The notes under the pieces are model-generated. The model made no database searches, had not been told where the DNA came from, and saw only the letters and a program-made list of their open reading frames with translations. DNA of 27,500 nt from Theodoxus fluviatilis. Its lineage: Eukaryota > Mollusca > Gastropoda > Cycloneritida > Neritidae. The stretch is from positions 1 to 27,500 of the forward strand of contig JAWQFJ010016570.1 in the NCBI GenBank assembly GCA_034096865.1, in the 5' to 3' direction. Both the position numbers and the translations under genes were made by a program. This document shows, one piece after another, positions 1 to 10,140 of the stretch (position 1 is the stretch's first letter; the number at the start of each line of letters is the position of its first letter).

Positions 1-2900
1 ACGTATGCACAACCTAAAAACAGAAAGATCTATAAAAAAAAAAATAAGAACAATGCACAGCTTATTCAGACGGGGCTTCTCTCAAAAAGAAAAAAAAATA
101 ACGCCGTAACATTCAAAAATCAAGTAATGCAAAAAGGATCAGCGTATTTGTTGTAAAACAAATACGGGAAAAAACAAAAGGTATAAAACTCACAACAAAA
201 TAACAACAATTGAATTCGGAATATCATGGATGGTTGATTACTAAAAAAAAAAAAATCATTAAAACAGGCTGTAAGATGACTGCATTTTTACCAGACACCT
301 TAAAGAGAAGCATACGTCCACGCGCGCCGATCTTCGCCATACTAATTAATGTAGGGTACCAACCTAAACGTAATGAACGTAGAAAGAAAAATAAAAAAAA
401 TATTTAATTATTGATTCAAGTAGATGTTGGTTATAAAATTCGCAGCACACGTACAAAAAGAAAAAACCAAAAAAATCTAATAAAAGTAGATGTAAAAATA
501 TAACAAGTATGGTGTGCCGATGTCTTTAAAGCTTTAAATGATCAGACTTATGTAGTGGTAAAAAAAAAAAAAAATGTGATAGGTTGTATCTTATCTTTAG
601 ACCAACTACAGAAAAAAAACAGATAGATTAAATGTTGCGAACTGATTACAAAAAAAAAAATAAAAAAAACAAAAAAAACAAACACGATCATTGGAATATC
701 CCAATTAAAAAAGGCAGCATATTTAAAGAACCTAATTACGCCCAAATTATAAAAACGCACCCTTCAAACTAAAAGTGAGACACGATGATACGCAAACACT
801 CCAGCATACTAATGGTCTTGGTTGCCTAAGTAATAAAAAATATAAAAGCTTTCCATAGGTAAATCGAATACATATGGCATTTTGCCAACTATACAAAAAA
901 AAAAAGAACGACAATTTTAAAAACATACCCCACCTAACGCATACAAAACATGAAAAGAAACAAAGCAATGTTAATTAACATAACGTAGAAGAAAGAAAAA
1001 CTCGGAAACATATGAATTGGAGCGAATAAATATCACTAAAGAGTAGACATTCAAAGTTTCACATTCTCGTTAAAAATAGAGAACATCTAAACGATATCTT
1101 AGCTAATCTTGGCCTATCAAAAAAAAAGAGTCAAGAATGGCAATGTTGACACCGTCACTGGATTATCTGTTTAGCGCGAATATATGAAATCCTTGTAAAA
1201 GCACCGATTCAGCGCATAAGTGTGATATTTTGTACTAAGCTAAACAAAAAGATATATGTAAGCGGCACGAAACGAATAAAAACTATACCTTAGTGTAAAC
1301 AAGTAGTGGTAATTTAAAATCGCGACAAGCTACTGGGACTCCTAAGCTAAGCGAAAAGTTTTCCTGTCAATACTAAGACAACCTGTTCAAAGGCCAAAAG
1401 GGAGATGCAAGGGGCCTCGAAACAAATAAATCAAAAAAAACCACGTAAATAAAACTATAATTGGACTTGTGCGAGAAAAAGATGGAGAAAGGATAACACC
1501 CTCGAAATTGAATTTGGTCAACACAACAAAATATTTTAGATGTACTAGAAAACGTTATACAATTAAATAAAAAACTACCACTAAACCGACCATTAAAATC
1601 CCTGTTGTCAAAACAAATCAATCGGGGCCTAAAAAAAAAAAGATAAAAATAAGTTCAGACACAAAAAAGCTCAAAAAACAAAAATTATCAACAAAAAGAA
1701 AAAAAAAGATCCACTTAGTTGTCGTAAAAAATCGAATTTCCCATATGAGCTACAATAACGACAATCACAAACAAACCAAGCCCCCACAAAAAATTTTACT
1801 CGTAGCCATATCTACCAAAATTAAGAAAAGAAGTCCCCGAAAAAAAATCTACTTCAAAAGGACTAAGAAACAACCACTCTACACAATGCTTCCCAAAAAA
1901 AGCAGTGGGAGCACCCAAAGTGATTATGTCGTTGATGCTTACAACAGTGCTAGTTTTGCATCATTCTTTTCCATTTGCCATTATCTGGAGTAACTGCAGT
2001 TTGATGTGTAAACAACAACTTTACATCAAAAACTATTCGAATTGTGTCGACATCCAATAGTTGCTGTAAAAAAGTTTATAATTTGTCTTAGGAAGCACAC
2101 AAAAAGTCCTATATCTATTTTAACACAATTAATAGTGTGGGCTTTTGACAAAAACAGGAGGAGATAATCATCATTTGATGAATTCTTGTCCTAATTAAAT
2201 AACTTGAAAAAAAACCTATATGCTATTATGGTTCGATTTGTAAAAATAGGTACTTGCATAAGTGTGCATTAAACAGAAATAAACCTGTGTCCGGCCTGAT
2301 TAGGCTCCAAAATCAAAAAAGCGTCTACATAATTATGTGGAGATCCGACAATTGTCTTTACAAAAACGAAAAGAAAAATCAAAAATAAAAAATAAAGGAG
2401 AAAAAGGAAAAAATAAGAAGTGGCAAAAAAGAAAAGTCAGACTGTTCAACACAAAAAAAAATGCAAGAAGGAAAACAGTTCCGGTGAAAGCAATAAACAA
2501 AAAGAGAGCAAGATAAAAGAACGAGAGCAGGGAGGTTCGGGAACGGTGAAAACAACGGACGTAAAAAGTTAATAAGGGAAATATACTAGAAAGGTCGTTG
2601 GCCATATTTAAAAAAAAGGAGATGCCAAAATGAAACGTAAAAATACAACAGCGTTACAAAGAAGACAGTAAAATGTAGTTAGGAATAGAAAAGCTAGGGT
2701 GAAAAATAAAAACGAACAAAAGCGCGCAACACTCCTTATAAGTATGTCACACATTGACGAAATGAAATAAAAACAGCGACTGATGGCACTAAAACCTAAA
2801 GATAAAGCGTAAAATCAGAAAAAAAAAACAAGTTCAGATCTCGGTTCGAACAACTGAGAAATAAACACGTTCGCAGCATGAATTTTAGGAATAGGACTAG
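1..2900. other. A-rich low-complexity region, no gene seen
   Basis: The given strand is very rich in A, with A runs of 7-15 at about 34-43, 245-253, 560-574, 650-660 and 896-905. T runs of 5 or more are almost absent before about 1960. Open frames here are short and made of Lys/Asn on one strand or Phe/Ile on the other, as expected from composition alone. I see no protein family, splice-bounded exon, tRNA or terminal repeat. The asymmetry is real in the text; its cause is not evident. Confidence 0.6.
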
Positions 2901-4490
2901 AACGAGCCCATTCTGTAATTTCCAATGACATCAAGATACAATTTTCTCTGTTTTAATTTAAAGGAATCGCGGTGCGTTTAAGAGGGAACATGGTACAAAT
3001 CTTCAGTGGCATAAAGCGAACAGCAAATGCAGCATACTTATTAACAGAGAGGCGTCACATAGAAGGGGAATGTTTTAATGTACGTCTATCTAGTGCCTAA
3101 ATGTGGCGCAACGAATACACTAACTCGAATAAATGGGATATGTGACGTGGAATTAATTGTCCCACAGACCGTATGAGAGTTTCACTGATACTGCTTGCAT
3201 TAAACACACGAGCGTACGCTTCGTCTCTAGGAGGCAAACATGCCCGCACACCATTCAACCCCCCCCAGAGAAATCCCCCCCGCACAACCCCTCCTAGGTG
3301 TATGTAGACAAATCTCGTGAAAGACTTTATCCAAAAGTCATCGACGTATGTTTAATTGAGCATCTGCTAGTTAGTTCATAATTGGCTCATAAAACACATT
3401 CTTATGAACTTCTGGTCTTTCAATAATAAGTTTTATAGATCGATCTTTTTCATTTCAGATCAGTTTCAGCTCACGTTCAATTCAGTTCAGGTCATACCTT
3501 TATATCACAAAGACTCTTCATTTCGAGAAATGTGCTGAATGACAGTATCTTTGATTATACTACCGATGGATCTTTGTCACCTAAAAATGCCTGACTGATC
3601 TTTACGGTTCTTGGTAGGGAATCAAAAATGAGATGTTGATGACGAAGCTGTGAATCATAATTTTCGTGTAGATTATGACGCAACATAGTGCAGATGAAAC
3701 CCCCGCCCAGAGCGGTAATGAAAAGTCGTCAAACTCTTTGCCAGAATGAAATTTAGAGCTCACGCGGATTTTCACAGCTGTCGGTTTGCGCCTTTATTAG
3801 AAGTTGTGCCTGTCTGACTGTCTGCAGTGGTGCTAGGCTCAGGGAGCTTACGACGCTTTATGAGTGTGTTATTTACCATAAGAAAGGACGGTTTAATTCG
3901 TACGCCAGCCAGCTAAGTGACATGACACCAACCTAGTGGTCTCCTGCTTGCCAGGCGACAAAAAACCCTCCAAGACACTGGAGAACTGCCCGCCGAGGCC
4001 GCTGCCCTGCAGTGTGCCGTTTGTTTCTCTGTGTGGTGTCTCGCACAGGGACGCCAGGGACTGCTTGTCGCGCGGCACCCACCTGTGTCCCTCTGCCCCT
4101 GCGTCCCGACACGGGGTAACCACGGCGTGGTCATATCCAGACCAGTGGTGGTCTGTTGGCATAAGCAAAGTGCTAGGCAGCAGTGCCTGGATCGAGTAGC
4201 AGACTGGTCTACTCTCATGTGGAGAGCAATCCTACAGCCCTCAGAACGCTGAGCTGCTGTTGCATGCAGCGAGAGGTGACAGGTTCACATGGATCTTGCA
4301 AGTGGCCATCCACCCGGAAATGTTGCTGGCATGGCACTTGGCGCTTTCCCCACCTCCGGCAGGAAGGGATGAGGTGATACGGGTCATGCGCTGGCACATC
4401 CTGGTGTGATGGCCCGGGCCGAGGCCAGTCAGTTCAGCCTCGGGTGGAGAACTCCGCAGGGAGTGGAGAGAGACACTGGAAGGCCCGCTT
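2901..4490. other. Unique sequence, no gene recognised
   Basis: Composition shifts from AT-rich to about 55% GC near 3890. C-runs occur at 3259-3283. Several short overlapping open frames lie at 3890-4400 on both strands, but none shows a recognisable motif and they compete with one another. A host exon cannot be excluded but is not supported. Confidence 0.4.
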
Positions 4491-4496
4491 GTGTGC

Positions 4497-4580
4497 GTTC
4501 CTGTGTTGTGGTGTGTGTGTGTGTTGGTGTGTGTGTGTGTCGCTAGTTGTTTTGTGTTGTGTGTGTGTTGTGTGTGTGTA
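4497..4580. repeat. GT-rich microsatellite
   Basis: Imperfect TG dinucleotide runs broken by single T, G or C substitutions. The reading frames through it (Cys/Val on plus, His/Thr on minus) are composition artefacts. Confidence 0.8.
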
Positions 4581-4741
4581 TTGTCGTCTTGCATTGTAAG
4601 ATTCAAAGAACCCAGATTTGTCCTGCGTCCCATCCCAGGCGATAGTAAGCCACGGCACGGCGCCTCCGCACCATCGTCCAAAGGCACCCCACAAAGCAAA
4701 TAGTAGTATTCTTACAGAGAACTTCCAATCCCTTCAAACTT

Positions 4742-4788
4742 TATATATATAAGTCGGCAGAGTTCATGAGAGGTCACAGTCACGTGAC
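4742..4788 (+). promoter_or_regulatory. TATA-like box followed by GTCACGTGAC E-box palindrome
   Basis: TATATATATAAG lies at 4742-4753 and the palindrome GTCACGTGAC at 4779-4788. The latter equals the CLEAR-type E-box bound by MiT/TFE bHLH-zip factors in animals. The pairing is suggestive only: the E-box is downstream of the TATA-like run, and no convincing coding exon follows within 1 kb. Confidence 0.2.
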
Positions 4789-5631
4789 CCGATGATCAGG
4801 ATAAAGTGTATAAGCGACTTCTGTTTCGCGCCCACACGAAACGAGCAATGAGTCCACTTTATTCATCTGAGTCGCCTGAGGTCCAAGAGAGGTTAACGCT
4901 GTTTTTTCCGCGTGGATATCACCGACTCACCACATAGACCAGACAAATGGCCGCCCCACTGGAGTTTCACTGTTCCAGTGACCATCTCTCAGTGGAACAT
5001 TGCCCCTGCTTCAAGCCGCTGCTCCACCTTGGGTAGAGAACAGCTCCAGTGGGCAAACGGCGGGCAGACTGCCCAGAGACAGTCTTGCCGCAGGGCTGGT
5101 TTGTCAACATTCCAAGCATGCAGCACGCCGAGTGTAGTTTTCCGTCGGAAAGTTTTCGTTTGAGGGAGAGTATGAACATTTTGCACCTCACTTTGCTGCT
5201 GACCTGGTGAGACCCAGACGTCGGCACTGCAGTTGCCGTGGTGTCAGGCGCGCGACCAAAGTGGCGCAGTGTGACCGCTGTAGGTGTTTCCCGACCCCTT
5301 GGCATTTGGCTTTTCAACATACACTCGAGTATTTGAGATGGGAAAGTCTGGGACTTTTCCCAACAGAGGCCTCAGTTGGGTGGCTGGGGTGGGAAGAGTG
5401 AGAAAAATGAATAGAAAAACCATTTTTTGAAGTGATATCACGCTTGAAAATTACGTCCATTTCTGATTGTCTTCTGATAAGATATAAAGCTTCCTATTCA
5501 GATCTGTTTGCCAGAAGGAAAGGTGAGTGAGGGCGAGGTGTTGATGTGTTGGGGATGTTGCGTGAGTGTGGGATGTGGGACGGGGGCACCAGGCACGTGG
5601 CTTGCCCTCACAAGAAGGGCAAAGCCCATAC
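4789..5631. other. Unique sequence, no gene recognised
   Basis: Moderate-GC sequence with open frames of 64-117 codons on both strands (for example 4967-5320 minus). Their amino-acid make-up is Ser/Arg/Pro-rich without a domain. I found no repeat array or terminal repeats until the TIR at 5632. Confidence 0.4.
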
Positions 5632-5642
5632 GACTCACATGC
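5632..5642 (+). repeat. Left terminal inverted repeat of MITE-like element
   Basis: GACTCACATGC, an exact 11-bp inverse of 6470-6480. Confidence 0.6.
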
Positions 5643-6385
5643 TGACCTTGACCTTTATATGACCTTGACCTTCAGGTGACCTTCAAGGTCAAGGTCAAAC
5701 AACTAAACCTACCAATGACATCATACACTAAGAAATGCTTTACACATTTTTCCTACCAAAATACATGTGACCTTGACCCAAGGTCAAGGTCATCCAAGGT
5801 CATGCAACACAAAGCTCTTAATTCAAGACATAGGAAGCACAATGGTGCTTATTGGCACTTTCTACCATGAGATATAGTCACTTTTAGTGGTTCACTACCC
5901 CATTTTGGTCACATTTCATAAGGGTCAAAGTGACCTTGACCTTGATGATATGTGAACAAATGTGTCTCATGATGAAAGTATGACATGTGCCCCACATAAT
6001 TATTAAGTTTGAAACAGTTATCTTCCATAGTTCAGGGTCAAGGTCACTTCAAAATATGTATACAATCCAACTTTGAAGAGCTCCTGTGACCTTGACCTTG
6101 AAGCAAGGTCAACCAAACTGGTATCAAAAGATAGGGCTTGCTTTGACCTATATACCACTTGTAGCTAAGGTCGCCATTCTCAATAACGTGGGAGAAAATT
6201 GGGAAAATGTGAAAAATGACTGTTTTTGAGACCACATTTATGGCTCCTGTGACCTTGACCTTGAAGCAAGGTCAAGTCACTATGTATGTTTTTTGAGGCC
6301 TTGTCATCATACACCATCATGCCACATTTGGTGTTCATAGACTTAATAGTCTCCGAGAAAAATCCAACGTTTAAGTTTTTTACGC

Positions 6386-6437
6386 CCGGACGGACGGACG
6401 GACGCCCGGACGGACGCCCGGACGGACGGACGGACGA
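6386..6437. repeat. GACG/GCCCGGACG short tandem repeat
   Basis: GGAC tetranucleotide repeats interspersed with GCCC, located just inside the 3' end of the MITE-like element and apparently part of it. Confidence 0.8.
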
Positions 6438-6469
6438 CACGGCTCAGTACATAGACTCACTTTTGCTTC

Positions 6470-6480
6470 GCATGTGAGTC
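6470..6480 (-). repeat. Right terminal inverted repeat of MITE-like element
   Basis: GCATGTGAGTC, the exact inverse of the left terminus. It also pairs with GACTCAC at 6454-6460. Confidence 0.6.
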
Positions 6481-6586
6481 AAAAATTCAAGGACGGTTTG
6501 AACACGAGGTCGGGTCTCAATGACGACGCTGCCCTGGACGTTCTCCGCCAATCTCCCAGGCTGCCTGCGTTCGCTCCTGGCTGAGT

Positions 6587-7778
6587 CACTGAGAGCTGGA
6601 CAGTCTGTCTGGGATTGCCACTGAGAGCTGGGCAGTCTGTCTGGGATTGCCACTGAGAGCTGGACAGTCTGTCTGGGATTGCCACTGAGAGCTGGACAGT
6701 CTGTCTGGGATTGCCACTGAGAGCTGGACAGTCTGTCTGGGATTGCCACTGAGAGCTGGACAGTCTGTCTGGGATTGCCACTGAGAGCTGGACAGTCTGT
6801 CTGGGATTGCCACTGAGAGCTGGGAGTCTGGGATTGCCACTGAGAGCTGGACAGTCTGTCTGGGATTGCCACTGAGAGCTGGGAGTCTGGGATTGCCACT
6901 GAGAGCTGGACAGTCTGTCTGGGATTGCCACTAAGAGCTGGGAGTCTGGGATTGCCACCGAGAGCTGGGCAGTCTGTCTGGGATTGCCACTAAGAGCTGG
7001 GAGTCTGGGGTTGCCACTGAAAGATGGACAGTCTGGGATTGCCACTGAGAGTTGGGGAGTCTGGGGTTGCCACTGAGAGCTGGACAGTCTGTTTGGGATT
7101 GCCACTGAGAGCTGGGAGTCTGGGATTGCCACTGAGAGCTGGACAGATTGTCTGGGATTGCAACTGAAAACTGGACAGTCTGTCTGGGATTGCCACTGAG
7201 AGCTGGACAGACTGTCTGGGATTGCCACTGAGAGCTGGACAGTCTGTCTGGGATTGCCACTGAGAGCTGGACAGACTGTCTGGGATTGCCACTGAGAGCT
7301 GGACAGACTGTCTGGGATTGCCACTGAGAGCTGGGCAGTCTGTCTGAGATTGCCACTGAAAGCTGGACAGTCTGGGGTTGCCACTGAGAGCTGGACAGTC
7401 TGTCTGAGATTGCCACTGAAAGCTGGACAGTCTGGGATTGCCACTGAGAGCTGGACAGTCTAGGATTGCCACTGAGAGCTGGACAGACTGTCTGGGATTG
7501 CCACTGAAAGATGGACAGTCTGGGGTTGCCACTGAGAGCTGGACAGACTGTCTGGGATTGCCACTGAGAGCAGGACAGACTGTCTGGGATTGCCACTGAG
7601 AGCTGGGCAGTCTGTCTGAGATTGCCACTGAAAGCTGGACAGTCTGGGGTTGCCACTGAGAGCTGGGGAGTCTGGGGTTGCCACTGAAAGCTGGACAGTC
7701 TGTCTGGGATTGCCACTGAGAGCTGGACAGTCTGTCTAGGATTGCCACTGAGAGCTGGACAGTCTAGGATTGCCACTA
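6587..7778. repeat. 32-bp minisatellite (about 38-40 units)
   Basis: The unit is TGAGAGCTGGACAGTCTGTC followed by TGGGATTGCCAC, 32 bp. Shorter variants of 28 bp (one GTCT copy lost) and 27 bp (CTGGGAGTCTGGG form) are interspersed. Because 32 is not a multiple of 3, reading through three units cycles all frames and gives a 32-residue peptide period; the unit lacks stops on the minus strand. This explains open frames of 250-320 codons there. I treat them as artefacts. Units at 6590-6830 are nearly identical, while those at 7000-7700 are more varied. Confidence 0.95.
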
Positions 7779-8050
7779 ACCATGGGCAGCGCGCGGCTCC
7801 AGCCCCGTGTGCCACTGCTACTGATCGCTGTCCACAACCCCACAGACAGCCTGTGCACTGCAGTCTGCAGTCTTTAGCAATTCAGATTCAATTTTACTCG
7901 AGTCGCATGATAATATTTAATATTCTTTACACCTCTTTCTCACAGGAAAAAAGCTTATTGCCAAAGTTCGACGCTTTGTCAAAGCTAGACTCCAGCACTC
8001 GCTGGAATTGAATTTTAGATCAGACCATTTCTGTGCAGCCGTTGACATAC
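7779..8050. other. Unique spacer beside the 32-bp array
   Basis: A 31-codon plus-strand frame at 7782-7877 starts in a good ACCATGG context and has a short Leu/Val-rich segment, but it stops early and has no family resemblance. Nothing else is recognisable. Confidence 0.3.
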
Positions 8051-8218
8051 ATGTGTCGAGAGCCATGGCATTTGGGCCGCACTGGCCCACGGCCTTGTCG
8101 AGCACTGGCATCTCGGCGGAGAAAACGCTGCCCGTGATCACGGAGAGGGCGAGGCCCTCGGGACGCGACATGCCCCAGTGCAGCACGGGCGCGTCTGGCA
8201 ACGATGGAACATCCGCGG
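8051..8218 (-). CDS. Candidate internal coding exon, unknown protein (phase 1-1)
   Basis: On the minus strand a pyrimidine-rich TTTTTCTTGCACAG precedes the segment, and GTATGT, a good donor, follows it. The 168-bp interval holds 55 full codons without a stop, with one codon split at each end, so both splice phases are 1. Symmetric phase 1-1 exons are typical of shuffled extracellular modules. The frame reads LHWGMSRPEGLALSVITG, then further hydrophobic and acidic residues, and ends near QCGPNAMALDT. Third codon positions are strongly G/C, unlike the AT-richer flanks. I do not recognise the family. A plus-strand alternative exists: an acceptor CTGTGCAG at 8038 also opens a GC-rich frame. I prefer minus because its peptide looks more globular and both splice sites are good. 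Confidence 0.35.
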
Positions 8219-8498
8219 CTGTGCAAGAAAAAGTGTCCTTGAAAAGATTGAGACGTACATCTCCAGACTCGAAACACTGTGTCGGGTGACACTCAGTCCC
8301 GCCATATGCTCTTGCCAAGTCTCTCTGTGGATTTCCGGTACGAAGAGATCCGCTGTCGCCATGCGCGATTCGTGCAAGGCGAATGGATAGGGACCTCATT
8401 CCTTGCCTTGTTCCTCATCTTATCAGCTCCAGTGATCTTCGTCATCAACGACCTTTCAAAGTCTGCAAAGGCTGATAGGTCGTAAAATTCCGTCTATC

Positions 8499-8502
8499 GT
8501 CG

Positions 8503-8571
<69 letters not shown>

Positions 8572-8650
8572 CCATCACCATCACCATCATCATCACCATC
8601 ACCACCACCACCACCACCACCACCACCACTACCATCATCATCATCATCCA

Positions 8651-8715
<65 letters not shown>

Positions 8716-8744
8716 CCATCACTACCACCACCACCACCACCACC

Positions 8745-8796
<52 letters not shown>
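8499..8796. repeat. ATC/ACC trinucleotide microsatellite
   Basis: About 100 triplets of CAT (ATC) with two patches of CAC (ACC) at about 8573-8632 and 8714-8745. Frames through it encode Asp, Met or His homopolymers and are not genes. Confidence 0.97.
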
Positions 8797-8883
8797 CAAA
8801 GCAGTCTTTGGCGAGCTTTTAGAGAACAGTCTCCTCTTCAGGCCCCAGTTCTGTGAGACTGGTTGTTGTCAATTTCACTCTAG

Positions 8884-9009
8884 GGTTGTGTGGCTGTCGC
8901 CCGTTACGTCTGTCTCTACGGGGATCTGCAAGAGCTGCCTCCAAGATGGCTGACACCCAGTGCAAGCAACAACGTCGTTGGAGTGAATTCACCCATTGAG
9001 ATTGAAAAG
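8884..9009 (+). CDS. Candidate internal coding exon, unknown protein (phase 0-0)
   Basis: The segment follows a pyrimidine-rich TTGTCAATTTCACTCTAG and ends at GAAAAG|GTAAAT, a good donor. It is exactly 126 bp, 42 codons, open in one frame with phase 0 at both ends. The TAG of the acceptor is itself an in-frame stop, as expected at an intron edge. The peptide contains VARYVCLYGDLQELPPRW and ends VNSPIEIEK. I do not recognise a domain. A downstream acceptor-like TTTTGCAG at 9245 opens a frame beginning KYVFSKAFKKK, which might be the next exon but lacks a clear donor. No partner exon on the plus strand upstream is convincing. Confidence 0.35.
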
Positions 9010-10110
9010 GTAAATGTGCACATTGTAAACATTTTCTTGAACGTACTTATCACAACACTTTATCATATGATTTATGGTAAACCCTATCATTTCCGTTGTG
9101 CTTAAAACGCGTGAATATTGCTTAATAGTCCCCATGAAATTTGTCTCAAACAAATATTTCCATAATCATGTTCGAGGCTATCTTTACAAACAATTGCTGG
9201 ATAAGTGGACACGAGAACATTTTAGTAAAGAATACAATTTTGCAGAAGTACGTATTCAGCAAAGCTTTCAAGAAGAAAGCAAGCGTTGGAGGGTTCTGTG
9301 GTCCTTTACCAATACGCCATTACGTCGAACAGTGCAACAGTGACACGGAAAGGACGACTTTCCCATCACAAATTCTTCACATATCACAGTGGTTTAGAAT
9401 AACACGCACACAATGTCGACACGCTCATCTTCAGAGACCTGACAGTTGCCGTGATCTTAGAATGACTGACGGTTCCACGCAGAGGCGATTACGCACGGAA
9501 TGAGACAAAGCGGAGTGCTGAGGTTGTAGCAACGTCACTGAGACGACCAGCCTCTTAGCCATGTGTCGACAAGCCAAGCAGGAACATTTCAGTAGGGCTA
9601 ACCATTTCAATGGAACACATTCTGTGTTTCTCGAGCCATGCCAAAGATGTTGTAGACTCGTGAGCTCAAACCTCCATCATCTTTCCACAGAAAAAGAGTG
9701 GGTGCACAGTGGACATTGGATGCACAGTGGAAGACTCTGATCCTCTGTAGACGCGGTCAACGGCACCCACAGTACGAGCCTTGTCCGTTCTGGCGGTCTG
9801 GCTTCGTACGACTCCGGCACCGCAGGAGCGCCGAGAGATTAGTCTGAGAGCTGCGATGCCGACACTGCCATGCCGTCACTGCAAGTTTCGCTCCGTCCTG
9901 CACTTCAGTCCACTGGCCTCGCTTCCTTTCCTCTGTTTTGAAAGACGGTCACTTCTACTTCCAAGCGCTCACCTGATTTGTCAGAGAGCATGTCTCGCTC
10001 TTCGAGTAGTTGATCATTTCCATTAACGCTGTACTAACCCATGCCTTCTATTTTGTATTTCAGTATTCGTCAAGCAACCGCATAACAGTAGAATTTCAGT
10101 CAAAAAATTT
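9010..10110. other. Unique sequence, no confident gene
   Basis: Apart from the weak exon-like frame starting at 9246, I see only short competing open frames. TGCACAGTGGA is repeated directly near 9705 and 9720. No transposon ends were found. Confidence 0.4.
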
Positions 10111-10140
10111 GGGGGTGGGGGGGTGGGGTTGGGTGGGGGG
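10111..10140 (+). other. G-quadruplex-forming G tract
   Basis: Five G runs (5, 7, 4, 3 and 6 long) are separated by one or two T. This meets the usual G3+N1-7 rule for an intramolecular G-quadruplex on the plus strand. Confidence 0.75.

Larger units (their letters stand above)
5632..6480. mobile_element. Non-autonomous TIR element (MITE-like) built of TGACCTTGACCTT motifs
   Basis: The stretch begins with GACTCACATGC (5632-5642) and ends with the exact inverse GCATGTGAGTC (6470-6480). Between them lie about 20 copies of TGACCT or AGGTCA, often paired head to tail as TGACCTTGACCT. A GACG-repeat tail follows at about 6386-6437. No open frame of significance is present, so the element would depend on a transposase supplied elsewhere. 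The 3' end also has a local inverted pair, GACTCAC at 6454-6460 and GTGAGTC at 6474-6480, which could fold as a hairpin. No target-site duplication was found flanking the TIRs. From memory, similar sequences are widespread in molluscs; that recollection was not checked. Confidence 0.6.

Noticed and set aside
4967..5320. 117-codon minus-strand frame
   Set aside because: Overlaps other open frames in moderate-GC DNA; no domain, and biased Ser/Arg/Thr content.
6479..7815. Minus-strand frames of 250-320 codons with 32-residue repeats
   Set aside because: They follow from a stop-free 32-bp unit; several overlapping frames are equally open.
7782..7877. 31-codon ORF with Kozak start and hydrophobic segment (signal-peptide-like)
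   Set aside because: Too short, with an early stop and no exon signal that would extend it.
8445..8797. Poly-Asp and poly-Met frames
   Set aside because: Translation of an ATC microsatellite.
9246..9500. Possible exon after TTTTGCAG with frame KYVFSKAFKKKASVGG
   Set aside because: No clear donor and no recognisable family; kept only as a note beside the 8884-9009 exon.
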